NCBI RefSeq assembly: GCF_021155765.1
Contig: NC_060106.1
Coordinates: 21,726,031 to 21,790,030 of the forward strand
DNA length: 64,000 bases
Source: Diprion similis
Lineage: Eukaryota > Arthropoda > Insecta > Hymenoptera > Diprionidae
Direction of reading: 5' to 3'
Positions 13,001-27,000 of this stretch are shown piece after piece. Position 1 is the stretch's first letter, and every line of letters starts with the position of its first letter. Position numbers and translations under genes: made by a program. The notes under the pieces are model-generated. The model was not told where the DNA came from. It saw only the letters and a program-made list of their open reading frames with translations, and made no database searches.

Positions 13001-13893
13001 ATCGTGTAACGACGTGTACATTTCTACAAAGAGAAACCGGGAAATTATCTGATACATATTTGATACCGCATGTGCTATATAATGATTTTTTCCTACCAAC
13101 AGGAGTTGCAGTGTTGAATACACAGGCAAAGACGCATTCGTGGGTCGATACTTGCCCGTTGAGGGTAGTTATGTGAAACGTATATAGGTACATACATATA
13201 TGTAGAACGTATATTAAAACACAAACCACATTATTATATATGTGTGTGTTGTGCAACAGGAGGAGTCGCTGAAAATTGACGCGGAGAAACTGTCTCGTGG
13301 ATGGATCGTGTATAATGTGGAGTGAATGGGATGTAAACTGAAGCAACTGCGTCAGTAGCTTATACACTTGAATTCTCCACAGGCTTCTCCTACGAAACTA
13401 TGCTGATTAAGCTGATACTGACGTTACCATTGTATCGATCACGTTCCGTAACTGCGAATGCAGTCCATACCTACTATAAACGCCGCAGGAATTCTGCGCT
13501 TTCGATGTAATAGATTCGTGCACTTGCATATTGTTAGTTGAATTATCAAACGCTATTCTCAAGTGAAGATCATTAGGCACGAATTTTGAACTAATGACGA
13601 AGAAACGTGAATAACTTTATAGATTTTACAACGACGCAGTCAATTTGCCAAAACTTGACCGTGACGTGTACGTACAAGAGGAAAAAAAGGTATAACAAAG
13701 TCTTTTACACACCAGTTACTGACTCTATCCCAATTCTTGCCATTTTTTGGTTGTATCTGTTTTATTCGTAGCCCTAAGATTACCAAAAAATCAATTCGTA
13801 GTGTCTAAACCTCTAGCAATTGGTTATAGTCATCGAGATATTCAAAATTTATAATTTTGGAAAATAAACGTGTCAATAACTGGTGCACTTACC
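10084..13893. other. Intergenic desert, part 1
   Basis: No supported gene. It holds AT dinucleotide tracts at about 11839-11857 and 11937-11970, a purine-rich patch at about 12225-12320 and otherwise ordinary AT-rich sequence. Open frames here are short and without recognisable domains. Confidence 0.5.
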
Positions 13894-14153
13894 GGGTGGT
13901 GGTCAAAACTTGGAAGGGTCAATATTGCGAATTGCCGATATATGGAAATTTCAAACATGTAAAATTAAAATAACGAAAGATGAATCGTTCGAAATCTTTA
14001 TTTTTGAAAGTGTCTTTGATTAGAATGACCATACTCACCAGTGACTGAAGATTTCGAACAATTCATCTTTCGTTATTTTATTTTCACATGTTTAAAATTT
14101 CGATCTATTGGTCATTTGCAATATTGACCCTTCCAGGTTTTGACCTTTACCCC
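13894..14153. mobile_element. MITE with about 100-bp terminal inverted repeats, family C, copy 1
   Basis: The left arm begins GGGTGGTGGTCAAAAC. The right arm is its inverted copy, ending GTTTTGACCTTTACCCC, and the match continues for about 100 bp at high identity. Shared blocks include GGAAGGGTCAATATTGC and ATAACGAAAGATGAAT. The element is flanked by direct repeats ACTTACC (13887-13893 and 14154-14160), a likely 7-bp target-site duplication. A second copy of the same family is at 43068-43258. There is no coding capacity, so it would need a transposase from elsewhere in the genome. Confidence 0.75.
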
Positions 14154-14160
14154 ACTTACC

Positions 14161-17100
14161 CCATCTCATCTCGCGTACTAATCCTCGAAAGGTTGATTGC
14201 AACATGTACCTACGGTTAGGTACCCACAGCATCTGTGTACCAGCATACCTATGTTCGGGTTTCACTTCTGCGAAACCAGAGTATTCCTTTCTCACTACGA
14301 GATTTGCACCTCTTTAGAACAATTTTGCGGGTACGTATAAATATTTCATAATATTCTCTTAGGCGTCTAATTTGGCCCGGGGTCATACAATAAAACTGCT
14401 CCGTCTCTCTGCAAACATGCCCCTTTGTCCTTAGGCTCTTATTATAGTATTGTAGCTAACCTCCTTATGCTTGTATATATATATATACATATGGCGCAGT
14501 ATATAACGTACTTATACAAACATACATAGGTACATCCTTTATAATTAGTCAATTAGCGTTATCACAGCTGCTCAGCCAGCTCAAGCTCTTTCCACAGCAT
14601 GGAATCGACCGTTTCACTTATCCTCTGTTTCTCTCTTTCGTTTAATCTGTCCACTGGGAGTAATATGTAACGTGGTCAATATTGGGGTGACAGTGGTCGT
14701 CCAGTGATGCGTAAATTAAACCAATTGCTTGTTTATTCTACAGTAATATGGGTTATATACGTTGTTACATGCGTCACTGGCCGTAATTTTATACGTCAAC
14801 AGAATTGCAGATTTAAATGTATTTGTTCATCCAGCCGACGAGTGAAAAATGTGGCAAGTGAACAGTCCGGTAAAAAAAAAGTATCAAAACGGAAAAATTA
14901 AGAAACACAGGCTTCGAATCAATAACCGAAGTCTTTTTTAATAAGTTTGATCAGAAAACTACACTCTTACAATTAGTATGGAGAGGAATGAAAGCCCGCG
15001 AATTTTGATTGCAATATTTCAATGATTTATACTCTAGACTGGAATTTATTATTCAACAGCTTTCATTAATGCCAAATTCATTTTATGTCTTGTCCAATTT
15101 TAATGAATAATAGCTTACTTTATTCAAAAATGCGTTCAACACAAATCATGATATATAAGTCGTTGATAAAATAAATGAATTTTGGAATCACGTATCAGTT
15201 TATTACATGTATAGCTTGTATTGATCCTTAATGAGGCGTTTTTGGCCAGCTCAAGAGCTAAATAAAAATTCAAGTCCAAGCAATTCGTGAACAGTCCATT
15301 TACAAACCAAATGAGCTGTGATTTGTTCCAATCGAACGTAAGATATAGTTTTTTTCTAAACATGAAAGTAGAAGAGTTTCACATGCTTGGAAAAAAGATG
15401 TTGACAAAGCTGTAAAGTTCTTTCCATGCAGACTTAGTTATTTTTCTCCCTCTCCACATTGAGGAGATATAGTGTTGACTCAACTCAACTTGATTAACCA
15501 CAGCTGTCCTCGGCCAGCATTTATTTCGTAGTTCTTTCTTAGTTTGTACACTGTTTTGACTGAACTGTCTACCCCATAAATCCTTCACTATCACCACCAT
15601 CTCGGCTCTATATCACATCTACACATAATCTATGATCTCCCACAACTTCCGGAATAGCTCGAACTGCCAGCGTGATGGTGGTGGTAGAAAAGTGGGGCAA
15701 ACAGTATATCGAGGGTCCTCGATCGGAGCTCTTTTTATTCGAATTGGCACCGCTGTGACGGAGACAAAGGCTCGGGTGGGTGCCTTTCGGCCCTTCAAGT
15801 CACAAAGAGTGGATACCAATTATCCCGTTCTTCAACTTCAGCTCACTCCTTCGCACACCTCGCTCGTTGTGTTTGATGGAAGCACCAACGCAACGGCAGA
15901 TCCAACGCGAAATGCTCATCGTCATTTGGCACTCGAGTACGATGATGCTTTAGCCGTCCTGATTATATTCGGGTTTGTGGCACGTATACCTGCAATGTAC
16001 ACATTCAGGGCTTTCCACCAATTATCGTTACACCGTCGAGTCTCTAAACATGAATTTTGGATTATGCTTCTGTTCGGACAGTTTGCCTTGCAGAGCCCCA
16101 AACCTTAATCTCAGCGACGGGAAAATTGACCCAGAGATCTTGGTCCTGCGACTCGACTCGTGTTACGTATACATCATCACCCTTGTGTCACAGAATTGAT
16201 CACGAGGAATCGAGACGAACATTCTGAACAAAAATGAGTCTAAATATACGCTACCGAAGACTTGTGTGATATCTAAAGTTGAAAATCCGAATCATTTTTT
16301 TAAAAACCCAGATATCCATCATCCATTTTACCATCTGTCTTGTTATCACCATAGTGATGTAGGTAAAATGACGAACAACTTTTTGTCGCGAAGTGAAAAG
16401 CAGCAAGGAATGCGACATATTCGTGTATCATGAAATAACCGCAGATGTCTGTCTGTGAGTTTCGAATATTATAACATGCCGGAAATTATGGTTAAACCAA
16501 CATTTGTGAGCACTTACGAACGTCTATTAAGACGTGCTCACATTACGCAGTATCAACAACGGTTATAACTGTGTATAACGTTCGTGTAGAAGAAGCCGCG
16601 GAGCGGTTCGAACGATGCCATTCATGCTGTTATTACACCTATTCTGGTTAGCAGTGTAATGGAATTCATTCAACCAAGGCACGCAATACACTGTCATTAT
16701 AGTGATAACAATCCGCGTCTGTGTTAACACGCTGAGACAAGCGTTATAGGGTATAAAGCTATAGACCCAAGGGTGAGAGGAAGAGAGAGAGACAGCTTTT
16801 GTGTACGAAGAATTGAACAAAGTGGTTGTCTTCAGTCAAGCAAAGTTTTTCACAACCATCGTAGCTGGCACTAAACGAATTGATTGATCAACGATGATAC
16901 ACAAATCAATTCGTTGTACATATACGACTACACAGTCAGTTGGCAAAGATCGTTGATCAGAGATCTGTCGAACGTTGGTTGCCTTCACTGTATATAGAAA
17001 TGTACCACATGTATCCTGGTGGTCGCAATGTTCTCAAATGTTTAAGGCCTTCCCTTTGAGCTTTGAGCAGACCCTGCAGACCCCTGTTTTTGAATGAATT

Positions 17101-17607
17101 ATACCACGTGTATAACGCAGGTATACGTATGCCTACATGCATACATAACAAGCATCTTCATAAAGGACAACACAATGGTGCTGCTTGCCGTAAATAGTGA
17201 ATCGCTCGAAAACAAGGCGATAAAGGAAGGTGGGATATACGTTACACCGTGCGGGGAATAAGGGCTTCGCGAGGGGCGAAAAAAGAAGCAAAGGAAAAAA
17301 ATGAAAGCAACGCCACAAAAGCATTGCGGTGGTGTGCGACGACAGTCAACAAATGCTTCTATACTGTCGCCACAATCCACCCACGTTGAGGAGAGCTCGT
17401 ACGTCATATCTGTAAGCTTATTGTACTCTGCATACCAATTAGAAGCTTTTTCACCAGAAATAATAATAAAAATATACCCTCCTCAGGTTCAATAGCCTTC
17501 TGTGCCAGAGTTTCAAGTGTATAAAGAAAGCTGGCTCTTCGCAGCGTGGGAATGAACATTTTTTTTATTATCATTATCACCGCGAATCCTAAGTATAAGG
17601 CTGGTTC
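14161..17607. other. Intergenic desert, part 2
   Basis: No supported gene. A frame of 158 codons on the + strand (15632-16108) and overlapping minus-strand frames have no recognisable domain. A perfect 11-bp hairpin (ACGAATTGATT at 16875-16885 with its complement at 16904-16914) is listed separately. Confidence 0.45.
16875..16914. repeat. Perfect 11-bp inverted repeat (hairpin)
   Basis: ACGAATTGATT and AATCAATTCGT are exact reverse complements separated by 18 bp. A related GATCAACGAT motif and its inverted form ATCGTTGATC lie inside the loop and about 50 bp downstream, so the structure may be a decayed small foldback element. Confidence 0.4.
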
Positions 17608-17850
17608 TGCGTACAGATTCCGATATCGACATTATACCGAAATTTTAACCGTGTCACAGCTCAGACACAAACCCTTTTTTTCGGGTGGAGTTAAACCCAC
17701 ACTGGTCAAATTTATCCATAATATCGATGAACTTTATCGCTGGTCGATAAAGTTGACCAATGTAGGAATAATCTGCACCTGAAATGAAGGGTTTGTGTCT
17801 TAGCTGCGAAGCTGCTAAAAGTGTCGGTAAAATGACGGTAATGGAATCTG
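17608..17850. mobile_element. Inverted-repeat element of about 240 bp
   Basis: The left arm (about 17608-17690) and right arm (about 17780-17850) match as inverted copies. Shared blocks include ACAGATTCC, AGACACAAACCCTT and ACCGA-type spacers. The core has its own hairpin, ACTTTATCGCTGGTCGATAAAG. No coding frame. It is probably a MITE or foldback remnant. No second copy was seen. Confidence 0.5.
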
Positions 17851-18319
17851 TAAATTCAGATTCCGTGTTTGGTGCTGAAAATGGAAATGTCAGTAATTCG
17901 CTGTTCGTATTTTTGTTCGATTTCCCTTACCGTCAACTACTCTAAGCATCGATTTGCTATACGATCATCTTGGGCATCTTACAATTTGCACAAGAACGGT
18001 TTGGCCACGTTGTTGGCAATTTTGCACGCAGATCGTGAAAAGGAACGATTAGTGCTCGTGGCTGTTATAACATGAGGCGATTAACTACCCGAAGCTATTA
18101 CCAGCAGTTTGCTCTTAAAGCTGCGGGTCCTCTGACAAATAACCGATAATTGGCGCACTAATGTGCGAGCGGTTGGAAACCCTTGTAATTAGCCGTTTCA
18201 GGCCCTAGCAAGTTCTGAGAGGATTTCTTGCCTTCTTAGCCGACGGATGACCAGCCCGTACAACCTCTTGTAGCAAACCTACATGAACATAAACAAATCT
18301 TCCATCGAGGCAATACCTA

Positions 18320-18321
<2 letters not shown>

Positions 18322-18356
<35 letters not shown>
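18322..18356. repeat. (AT)n microsatellite
   Basis: About 17 perfect AT dinucleotide units. Confidence 0.9.
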
Positions 18357-18360
<4 letters not shown>

Positions 18361-19489
18361 GCGTAGGTGTATGCCAATATCAACACGTGGTTGAATGGAG
18401 AACCAGCACTCACGTTCCTGCGTCTTACCCATATTGTATCGTGTCACCTCCCCTATCAACACGACCCTGCAGCCGTCACTCAAACCATAGAGCAACCACT
18501 GATAATTAATGATGAATAAATGTGAGCCCTACCGTCCGTCGTCATAATATTACCTTGCAAGCCTCGCTGCAAGCACATTTTCACCAGACCTACCATGTTG
18601 TTTGCGTAATACATACATGTCAAGAGTGTACAGACAAAGGGCACGAATTATAGATGAGTTACGCTTCAGGCATTGGTCAGTACAGTCTCCCGGACAATTT
18701 TGAGCATATCCATACTGCGCCTGCTTCAGTATACCTAGATATCGACGTTGACAATTAGCTCCAATCATATGGGACCCAACCATACCAATTTCGTCACAAA
18801 TACTCAGGGCTGTTATTTTATTCGACACGAAATAACCCCAGATAACTATCGTTGGAGGGGGAGGCAGGAATCATACATCTGACGCAGAATTGCGACCTCT
18901 CTAACGACAGCCGTCTAGAAATTTCAATAATTTAAATTGAAAAAAAAATTCTAACGTCTCTGAATTTAATCTGGGAAATTTATTAGTAATGCGCGTGGTA
19001 GTATTTGCACTCTCTAAATGGCTACATTATGTGTCTACATCGCAACGTTCATTTGTAGTATACTATAGGTATAGAGGGAGGAATTGCAGGGTGACCGTAT
19101 ACATATGTACATGAGTATCTATAATTTATACACACCCATGTGTAGATATTGTGGGTTGATATTACCCGACTATTCATATCGGATACATATCGTTCATGTG
19201 TACCTATATACTCATACGTTGATTGGCACCGTTGGCCGCAGACAATGGAGAGAGAGAGAGTGTGTGAAGTGTGGTAGCAGCGACAAAGCTTAATTATGCG
19301 TATAATAATTCTGGCCGAACGAAAAGACGACGACGATGGCGACCCAGTTCAACCCTCTCCCCATCGTACATATGCCATAAGGGTTACCCGAGAATAGGCC
19401 AACCAACCGGTTTTATTCGTTTACGGAGGACCGCGCGGGGCGCAATCAGTCCGGTCGAGCAGCAATATTGTTCTCTTGAAGCAGAGGAA

Positions 19490-19502
19490 GGGGGGGGGGG
19501 GG
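19490..19502 (+). repeat. G13 homopolymer run
   Basis: Thirteen consecutive G. Its length may vary between reads or individuals, and it is a potential assembly error site. Confidence 0.85.
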
Positions 19503-22500
19503 AGATCTACCCATGAGACGAGATACAGATATACAAGATGGCTTTTAATCAAGGGTTGGTCTCTGTGTATAGGGACACACCGTGTCACGTGTATGCTATG
19601 TATGTACATTCTAGATATATGTTTTACTTGTGTCAAAGTTCGAATGGCATTCTTAGCCGCAGAATTGCAAAGGTGCAACGATAGCCGGTAGACTAATAAT
19701 ATCGTGTGACACTAATTTTTTTTGTTCTATATGTATATAATATAGACAAGAATTAATATAAATGACTTTTAGCTACTCCCTGGAAGGTTCCACTGTGAAA
19801 GGGAACCTGGCCACTTCCGGTACCCGAAATGCGGCGTATAGTTATAAACAGTTTCGCCAGTGTTGATATTTATTGTCCTTAGCGAGGCATAAATCACCGC
19901 TAATTCTATCCGGTCTTGTTCTCTGCGGCTTCTCCAACACGATTCTCTCTTTGTGTGTGTGGGTACGCGCCTACGATGCGCAATGAACTTCACCTCAGAA
20001 ATCTGCCGGCTGCGTGAAAGAGATAAGACAGAGCTTAAATGTGTAACGGTATGTGTATATGTACACGTATAGGCACACATGCGGATATCGTTGTACATAC
20101 ACTTTGAAACTTTGTAATTAACTTTAAGCCTACACCCTGTCAAACCCACGGAAACATTTTGAAAATTGACTTTGCATTGAAAAACATTATTGAACAAAAA
20201 ATTTGATGAATTACGGTTGGTAGTAAAACTTCTTTATTACTGGATGTTACTCAGCACTCGACACTCTCGCTGCAAGAAAGAAAAAAAAAAAAAAAAGTTT
20301 AGGAATTTTGTTGGCTATAACTACTGATAAAACAGATTTCAAATACAGAAGTTATCATGAAAATGTTGATCCATCATATGTAAATATAACGAATTGACTA
20401 TTCGAGGCGATGAAAATACGTAAAAATAACCATATTCCGACCATTTTTCGGTCCTTGCAGCCTTTCAGCTGATCAGTCTAGCGCGACCGTTATTGTGTCT
20501 GCTCTATATGCATCCAAGGAGTTAAGGTTCTTATGTAGTTTTACGAGCGTGGATACTATCCAACCTTTACAATCCTGAAGGGATTCTCTGCGTACGCATT
20601 TTTCGCGGTAAGTTTATAGTTGATTTAGGAAAGACATAAAGCTGAGACTGTATTCGAGTGGGCATGGTTATTTACATATTTACACGGTGTGTATACACAC
20701 CTGACTATAAAGGTATGACCTGCATATATTTTTACGGTTACTGGAAGCCGGTGAGCCAACGTCTACGGTAGTGAAACCGCGCTGTCAAGAAGCTCAATAC
20801 GGCTTTATTCCAAAGACACGCGGCTTCACAAGAGACGGTGATTTTGTTAAATTGAACTCCGGAATGGAATCGTCTGCCTTGTTGCTCGCCTGCCCATTGA
20901 AAAAGGCACGTTAAGCTGATTTCGTTCGAAACACGTACCTACGCACCGAAAGAAGGCTCTCCCGATATCGGCATGATTCGAATCCTCGAATCCTATATGC
21001 ATTCAATTTAACTTACAGATATCAGCTACACCTCGCTGTGCTCAACTCTCATCCTCACTTGGTGTTTTATCCAATCCCCAATTCCGAACTTGAGTGTCAC
21101 GCTCGGTGTACACGTAGACCGGAAGCTTCTATCTATATATATGAACAGCGCAATAATTATATTAAACCGTGTTTGAAAATTGGATTGAATAATGCATCGT
21201 GAAGTAGACTCCATGTGTGACGCGCTTTTGTGGAAGGGAAAGATCCCCTATGAAGTGGTGTATTTATAATCGATTTGCGAGGTCATCTACGCTTTTACTC
21301 GGCTCCAATTTTACCACCAGAGGATCGTCACGCCTAGTCGGTGCCCGTTGAAGTAGTTAATTTTTGAATACCTTGTGCCGGTGGTGGTCATCTGCAATTA
21401 TTGGATCAGAGCTTCTGCGTATATAAATACTCGAGGACATGGTCCGCGTAGCCGAGGCTGATTGAAACACTAATTTTACTGCACAGATGCGATGGAGTCA
21501 TGAAGTTCTGTGCACTTTTTAATAAAACAAATATTCAATATACCCTATAACCAAAATGCAAATTGAGGACAGTTTCCGGATAGCTACGGCCAGGATTTGC
21601 CTTTCGAATTGGAATCTCGAGTAATTGGCTCCGCCCAAGTTGACATTGCAGGATGAGCAGAGGTATCGAGAGTGGCTGGTGGGTCAGAGATTACCGTGAG
21701 TTTGACCATTGATTTAGGTGTTCTCGATCGAAAATTCATTACCTGGTGTGAAGGGAATTACTTTACTCGGAAGATAAGTTGGAAGTTCGCTTTGTTGTTA
21801 CAAAGATTCCCTCATAAGCGTTGATTGTTCGTTGTCAGATCAGTCCTCGGTTTTAATCTGACTTCCGCCCTCCTATCCAAGAAGGTCAAACGTCAAGTGT
21901 ACGAGCTCTAAGTCGAGGACTGATGCATAAACTTACTGTCCAATGCATAATGAGGGAGATCCTCTGATCCTCGGGCTAACTGGGATTTGTGGTTAACCTA
22001 GATTGGGGGAGACTTAAGTAAGCTTATTTTTGCGTTTATTAACCGTGAAACTTGGGTGTAGATAATTTGTGAGTAGTTATCTAGTCAAGCTTGAGATCAA
22101 ATTCAGTTGCGTATTAAGATTCTTTATTTTATCCTTTATTTTATTGGACACGTTTTTCCCTCTACTTGTTGACGTAGAATCGCTGAGAGTTTTGTGATCA
22201 CAGTAAACCGATCTTCCGTCATATAGTTGATGATGGCTGGCTTAAATTGAATCTCTGAAAGATCGTAAATTGTAAATTTACCGACGTGTCCGTAAGTTTA
22301 AAAGCTTTCTGGTGTTATCTCCTTTCGCAACAGTGTGCAGTCAGACATAACGATCCGACGATTTACGCCCGACTTATGTGCTTTTTCCTTTCTATTTTTC
22401 TTTCTTCAGCAAGCTTTCCGGTGTTAACGATAACGATAATTCACGCCTCTTTAATGGCACGCCAGTACGGAACATGTACGTAAAACAATACCTGTGTACA

Positions 22501-23539
22501 CAGAAAGATTTTTAACTTCTCGCTTCTCTGTATTCAAAGAAGAGTATAAAAAGTTGTTGGATAATTTACTCTGTGAAGGAAAAGTTAATCTTTCATTTGA
22601 TATCCGTAGAAAGTCACTTCCGACTATTTGGACGCCATTATCTCGAGAACGATGAATCAATGGACTTTGATGATTTCAGTTTCTGCCAAGCCAGTTATTC
22701 TTATATGTATAAGTGTTGAAATATTATCAAAAATGTACACTTTCTTCTCCGAAAATATTTCAACTCAAAACTCCGAGCAATATCTGAGTTTTTACCGAAA
22801 TTAAAATCTTTTTCTCTAGTATTCTTATTTTAGAAAATAATGGCTGCAATAGCGGGAAGTTTTTTCCAGTCTCTGCCCATTGAAACGATCCACTTTAAAC
22901 CTCTAACCCAAGCAATAGCATTACAGAGTGCAATTTACAGGTATTTCTGTTATTGCCGGTGGAGAATGAAGTCAACTGTTTGAGTTCAGAGTAAAAAGAC
23001 GTACTCAGTACCAATATTTGACCACGTAGCTATATTTCAACTGTAATTTCGCGAATGTCCTCCAGATTTTCGATTTACAATCGACGTCATAAAAGTTGAC
23101 TGCGAATTGACTTGTCCGTAATGAAATAATGGCCAAAAGAAACTTTGTAGTATCAACGAGATACATAAAAATAATTTCTCCATCTTTATGATTTAAATCT
23201 TGTTTTCATCTCGACACTGCGCCGACATTCGTTTATCGAAAATACCTTACCATAGCCGATGTTTTACAATATTTAAACAATGAATTTTGATTAATAAAAA
23301 CTGACAATAAGAAAGCTTTTTCTACGAGATCCTTAAACATTACCTGGATATCTTTTTTTACATTTTTAGAACCCATTGTTCGAATCACTTTTTTTTAAAC
23401 TAGATTGAATTTCAGTTGTGCGATTCTACGCAAGTGTGAACAATTATAGTTAAATTTCTTTGCCTTCAAGCTTTTACATCTAAGAGTCTTTAAGAGTCGA
23501 AAGGCACCTCGACAAGTGGATGGACCTTACGGATACCGG

Positions 23540-24060
23540 TTACTAAATTCTTCGGTGCATCCGCGAGTCGTGTGTCCAACCGAACGTAGGTAGGTAGGTA
23601 GGTAGGTATCTCCTCGAACGGCGTCCCGACGCGCCCCGACGCTTTCGGAAGGGTGCCTGCCTGCCTCTCGAGGTGCCGAGGCACGCGTGCGCCCAGCGTC
23701 GAGGGTGCAAGCTCGGTCGGCCGGGGCGCCGGGGCGCCGGCAGAGCGGCGTCGGGACGCCAGCGTCGCCGTCCGTCGGCGATAAACCATAAACCCACCAG
23801 CCAGCAGCGAGCCTCGCGCGAGAGGCACGTCAAGTCGCGTTTGGACACATCCATCGCGATCAGCGTAGCCCTAATACGAGTAAATCGCGTATCGTGCGTA
23901 CCTGAGTTGGAGATAAAACGGATAATTTTATTGCACAAGACATAACTAAGTAAGACTAACAACAAGCGACGCGTCGTTCTCACCGAGTGCTGGTGTGGTC
24001 GGTCAATTGTACCTTCCTTTTTTTTTTCTCTCCTCTTTCTCACTTTCTTTCATTCTATTC
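23540..24060. promoter_or_regulatory. GC/CpG-rich island, possible promoter or first exon
   Basis: Within AT-rich surroundings, about 23600-23900 is strikingly GC- and CpG-rich (for example GGGGCGCCGGGGCGCCGGC at about 23722). It is preceded by a TAGG tetranucleotide repeat at 23587-23608 and followed by a T/C-rich stretch. Both strands are open for 60-166 codons, but the frames overlap and none shows a domain. A transcription start with a non-coding first exon of a long gene is a reasonable guess; strand is unknown. Confidence 0.3.
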
Positions 24061-27000
24061 TTCATCTCCACACGCATCAAGTGCATGTGCTTTCTGCTCA
24101 GATGTTCACGTGATTCTGGTGATCGTGAAGGTGAATTTTCATACTTCGAATACTTATATTCGAATTTCGTATATACGAGTGGCTACTTTTCCACCGATCG
24201 TCCGAGATTGGATCTCGTCGTTTGCAGTCCGAGGGCTCGATATCGTACGTATAACATCTCATGTATAATACATTAAGCATTATCTCTTTGTATAACAGGT
24301 GTATTACCGCAGATTGGAATATTTGTAGATTGATCGTCAGATAGAAAAGTCATTGAATCAACTAAATATGTGTTCACAAGCGGCGAAGTAAATGCTTATT
24401 TGTCTATATTAAAGATCTATTGATCTGAAATAACGTTCAATTGATTCAACTAAGTTAATTTGTTAGATCAACAAAAGTATCTTTTTCAATTAAGTAAGTA
24501 TTTCGTGTTCGCCGCATTTATTTAAACCGAACGAATATCGCTCTATTCAAATAATCATTTCCCTCCGCGTGTGCAGCCAGCAGCTTCGATCACTCTTTAC
24601 GCAAAATTATAGATATTATCCGATATTTGAGTCTTCTCTCGATTATAAAGTCTGCATTATATACATACCTACATCCGTCCGGTTAACACGGGACATTTTG
24701 CATTCCGTTTATGCAGCCTCTCATTTTATTATCATTACAATAATGCCATTGTTGAGGTGTATCGGAAAATGCGCGGGGAATGCGTAGGTGGTGTAACATA
24801 TTGTGCTTCGTACAATTTAATGTCCAAAAGTGAAAAGCAAAAACCATTAGCCAAAGAAGAATTTTAGTCGAAATTGCGATGATATCGTAAATCGCTTTAT
24901 AGTTTTATTAATGCCTTTTACAATGGTCAATATTGAACATGTATTCCTCGTACACTATGAAGCTTTTGAAATATCACTCATTCTGTATCGAACTCACGCG
25001 TTTATGTCGTTGCGAATCATGCGATATTCAATAGGCACGAGGCACAAAAATCTTTTTACACGATAGCAGTTCGTGTATAATTCAGTCCATACACTGACCG
25101 AGCAATCTGATCACAACGTACGTTTTAACAGAAGTTGATCGCGGAAACAGAGATATTGCATGAAAAATTGATAAGAAGTTTTGGATTTATATTCTGCCTT
25201 GTCATGTTAAAAAGCAAATTACGATGTTGAGGTACATGTAATGCTTCCCGATCTCGATTTTTCGCAAATTGTCGATCAGTTTTCACCCAGATGTTCATCG
25301 AGCTGCACAGATATCAGTTACACGAACTGATTAATTCGGCGAACTCGAATGAGCAGCTGTGCAAATACGAGAGATTCTCTTCACTAGATGAACAACTGTT
25401 CAACCGTGTTATTCCAATCTCGAGAAAATAGCATGTGAAGAATTCGCATTGGTTTTAGTCGTACAAATTTATTGCTGCAACGCGTCGTCGCGTTATCTTG
25501 TCTGCATAGATGAAACATCCATTGGATTAGGGAATGTAGAATGAATTGATCTGTTATCCTCGATGATATTGCTTACGATTCAAATCCATCGGAAATGTTT
25601 GACGTTTCTTTTATTTTCCGGGGTACCCGCAGAGTTTCAAAAATTTTCAAGCCGGATTATCGAGGGGACGGATCAGATCCCGGAGGTGAAAAATGAGAAG
25701 AAATATTTTACAAGTTGGATGGAAAAAAAGCGATTGGCGAAAAGCATAAGCTAGGTGCAAAGCTACGGGAATTGTTGTTATTATCATTATTATTATTATT
25801 TCTTTTTTCTGTACACCTGCGCAAATTTTCCTTAAGTATATATAATTCCCACGGCGTGTTGTAAGTAATCACCAACCTAATTAACGGTGTGAAAAGGATC
25901 GTTGACGCGACGACGGTGCGGAATTTACCTCAGACCCCTGAAAATATTGTAATATTTTCGACAAAAATGAAAAAAAAAGAAGAAAAAAGAAAGAAAGAAA
26001 GAAGGCGAAAGCCAGGTGTCTCTGCGTTGACCAAATTATGTTCAACGCGAGCTGCATAAGCCGGCAATTATAAATTTTTCTGCGACGTGATCACAACTCG
26101 TTCCTCCAACGAGAGGGGAAATTTTAACGTGTCGTTTTGTTCGCGGGTGTAATACCCGTGTGTCTATGTACTCGCCTACCTTATAATACTTTGAGAGAGG
26201 AGGGACGTATAAAAGCGGTTACGACGTTGTTGCAGCGTAGCAATTAATTTTTCCCGTAACCAACCGCCGCTACTGCGTTCTTCTTCCGGGGGTTGGGACG
26301 GACAATTTGCACGTATAAAACGTGGAGCCATAGTGGCTATGGGGTGAAAAAAAAGTGATTAGATAAATAAAGCTCCAAAAGCACCGCGGCAGCCGCGCAA
26401 CTCGATTATTCGAAAGCCATCATCCTAGTTTATTGGATTATAATATGAAACGCTCGCCTGTTATGCGTCTGTAAGCGATTGCGTTATCATATTAGATCCG
26501 AACGGCATCAGCCCGTTTATATATACATGTATCTATGTGCGGGATATTTGCGAATATGCGAATTAATGCTCGAAAGATTTTCAACTGACAGATATTGCGG
26601 ATCAGTGAACCAATCGAAACGTTTTCATGATCGACTAACCTTCGTTCTTTATCTCGCTGATTACACTCATCGTTAGCATTATATACACCGTGTGAAAAAT
26701 TGTGTTCACAGTATGGGAAATAATTAGAACGTTACAGAATCTGTACACCTTCTTCTCATTTATCAAAGTCAGCTTCGCCCGCTATGGTTCGCTTAAAATG
26801 CCAGTCGAAATATTACACACAAATAAAGCGAAGTCAAAGAAGGTTGGCACCGTGCAAAACGATCTGCAGAATTACACCGATCAATCACGCACGCGAACCT
26901 TTTCAATCATTTCCCGAGCGCATTTAGGATCGCCTTTCTAAAGCCTCGTGTTATCCGTCGGCCGCTTTCCGTACGCCAAAACTTTTACACTTATCTTTTC

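Larger units (their letters stand above)
17851..23539. other. Intergenic desert, part 3
   Basis: No supported gene. Simple repeats include (AT)n at 18322-18356, a G13 run at 19490-19502 and a poly(A) run at about 20279-20297. Open frames are short and unrecognised. Confidence 0.5.

Noticed and set aside
15632-16108. 158-codon + strand frame in the desert
   Set aside because: No domain, overlapping antisense frames, and no good splice or promoter context. Probably chance.
23543-24043. 166-codon minus-strand frame in a GC-rich island
   Set aside because: Arg/Ala-rich translation from CpG-rich sequence, with a Thr/Tyr/Pro/Leu run from the TAGG repeat; frames on the other strand are equally open.
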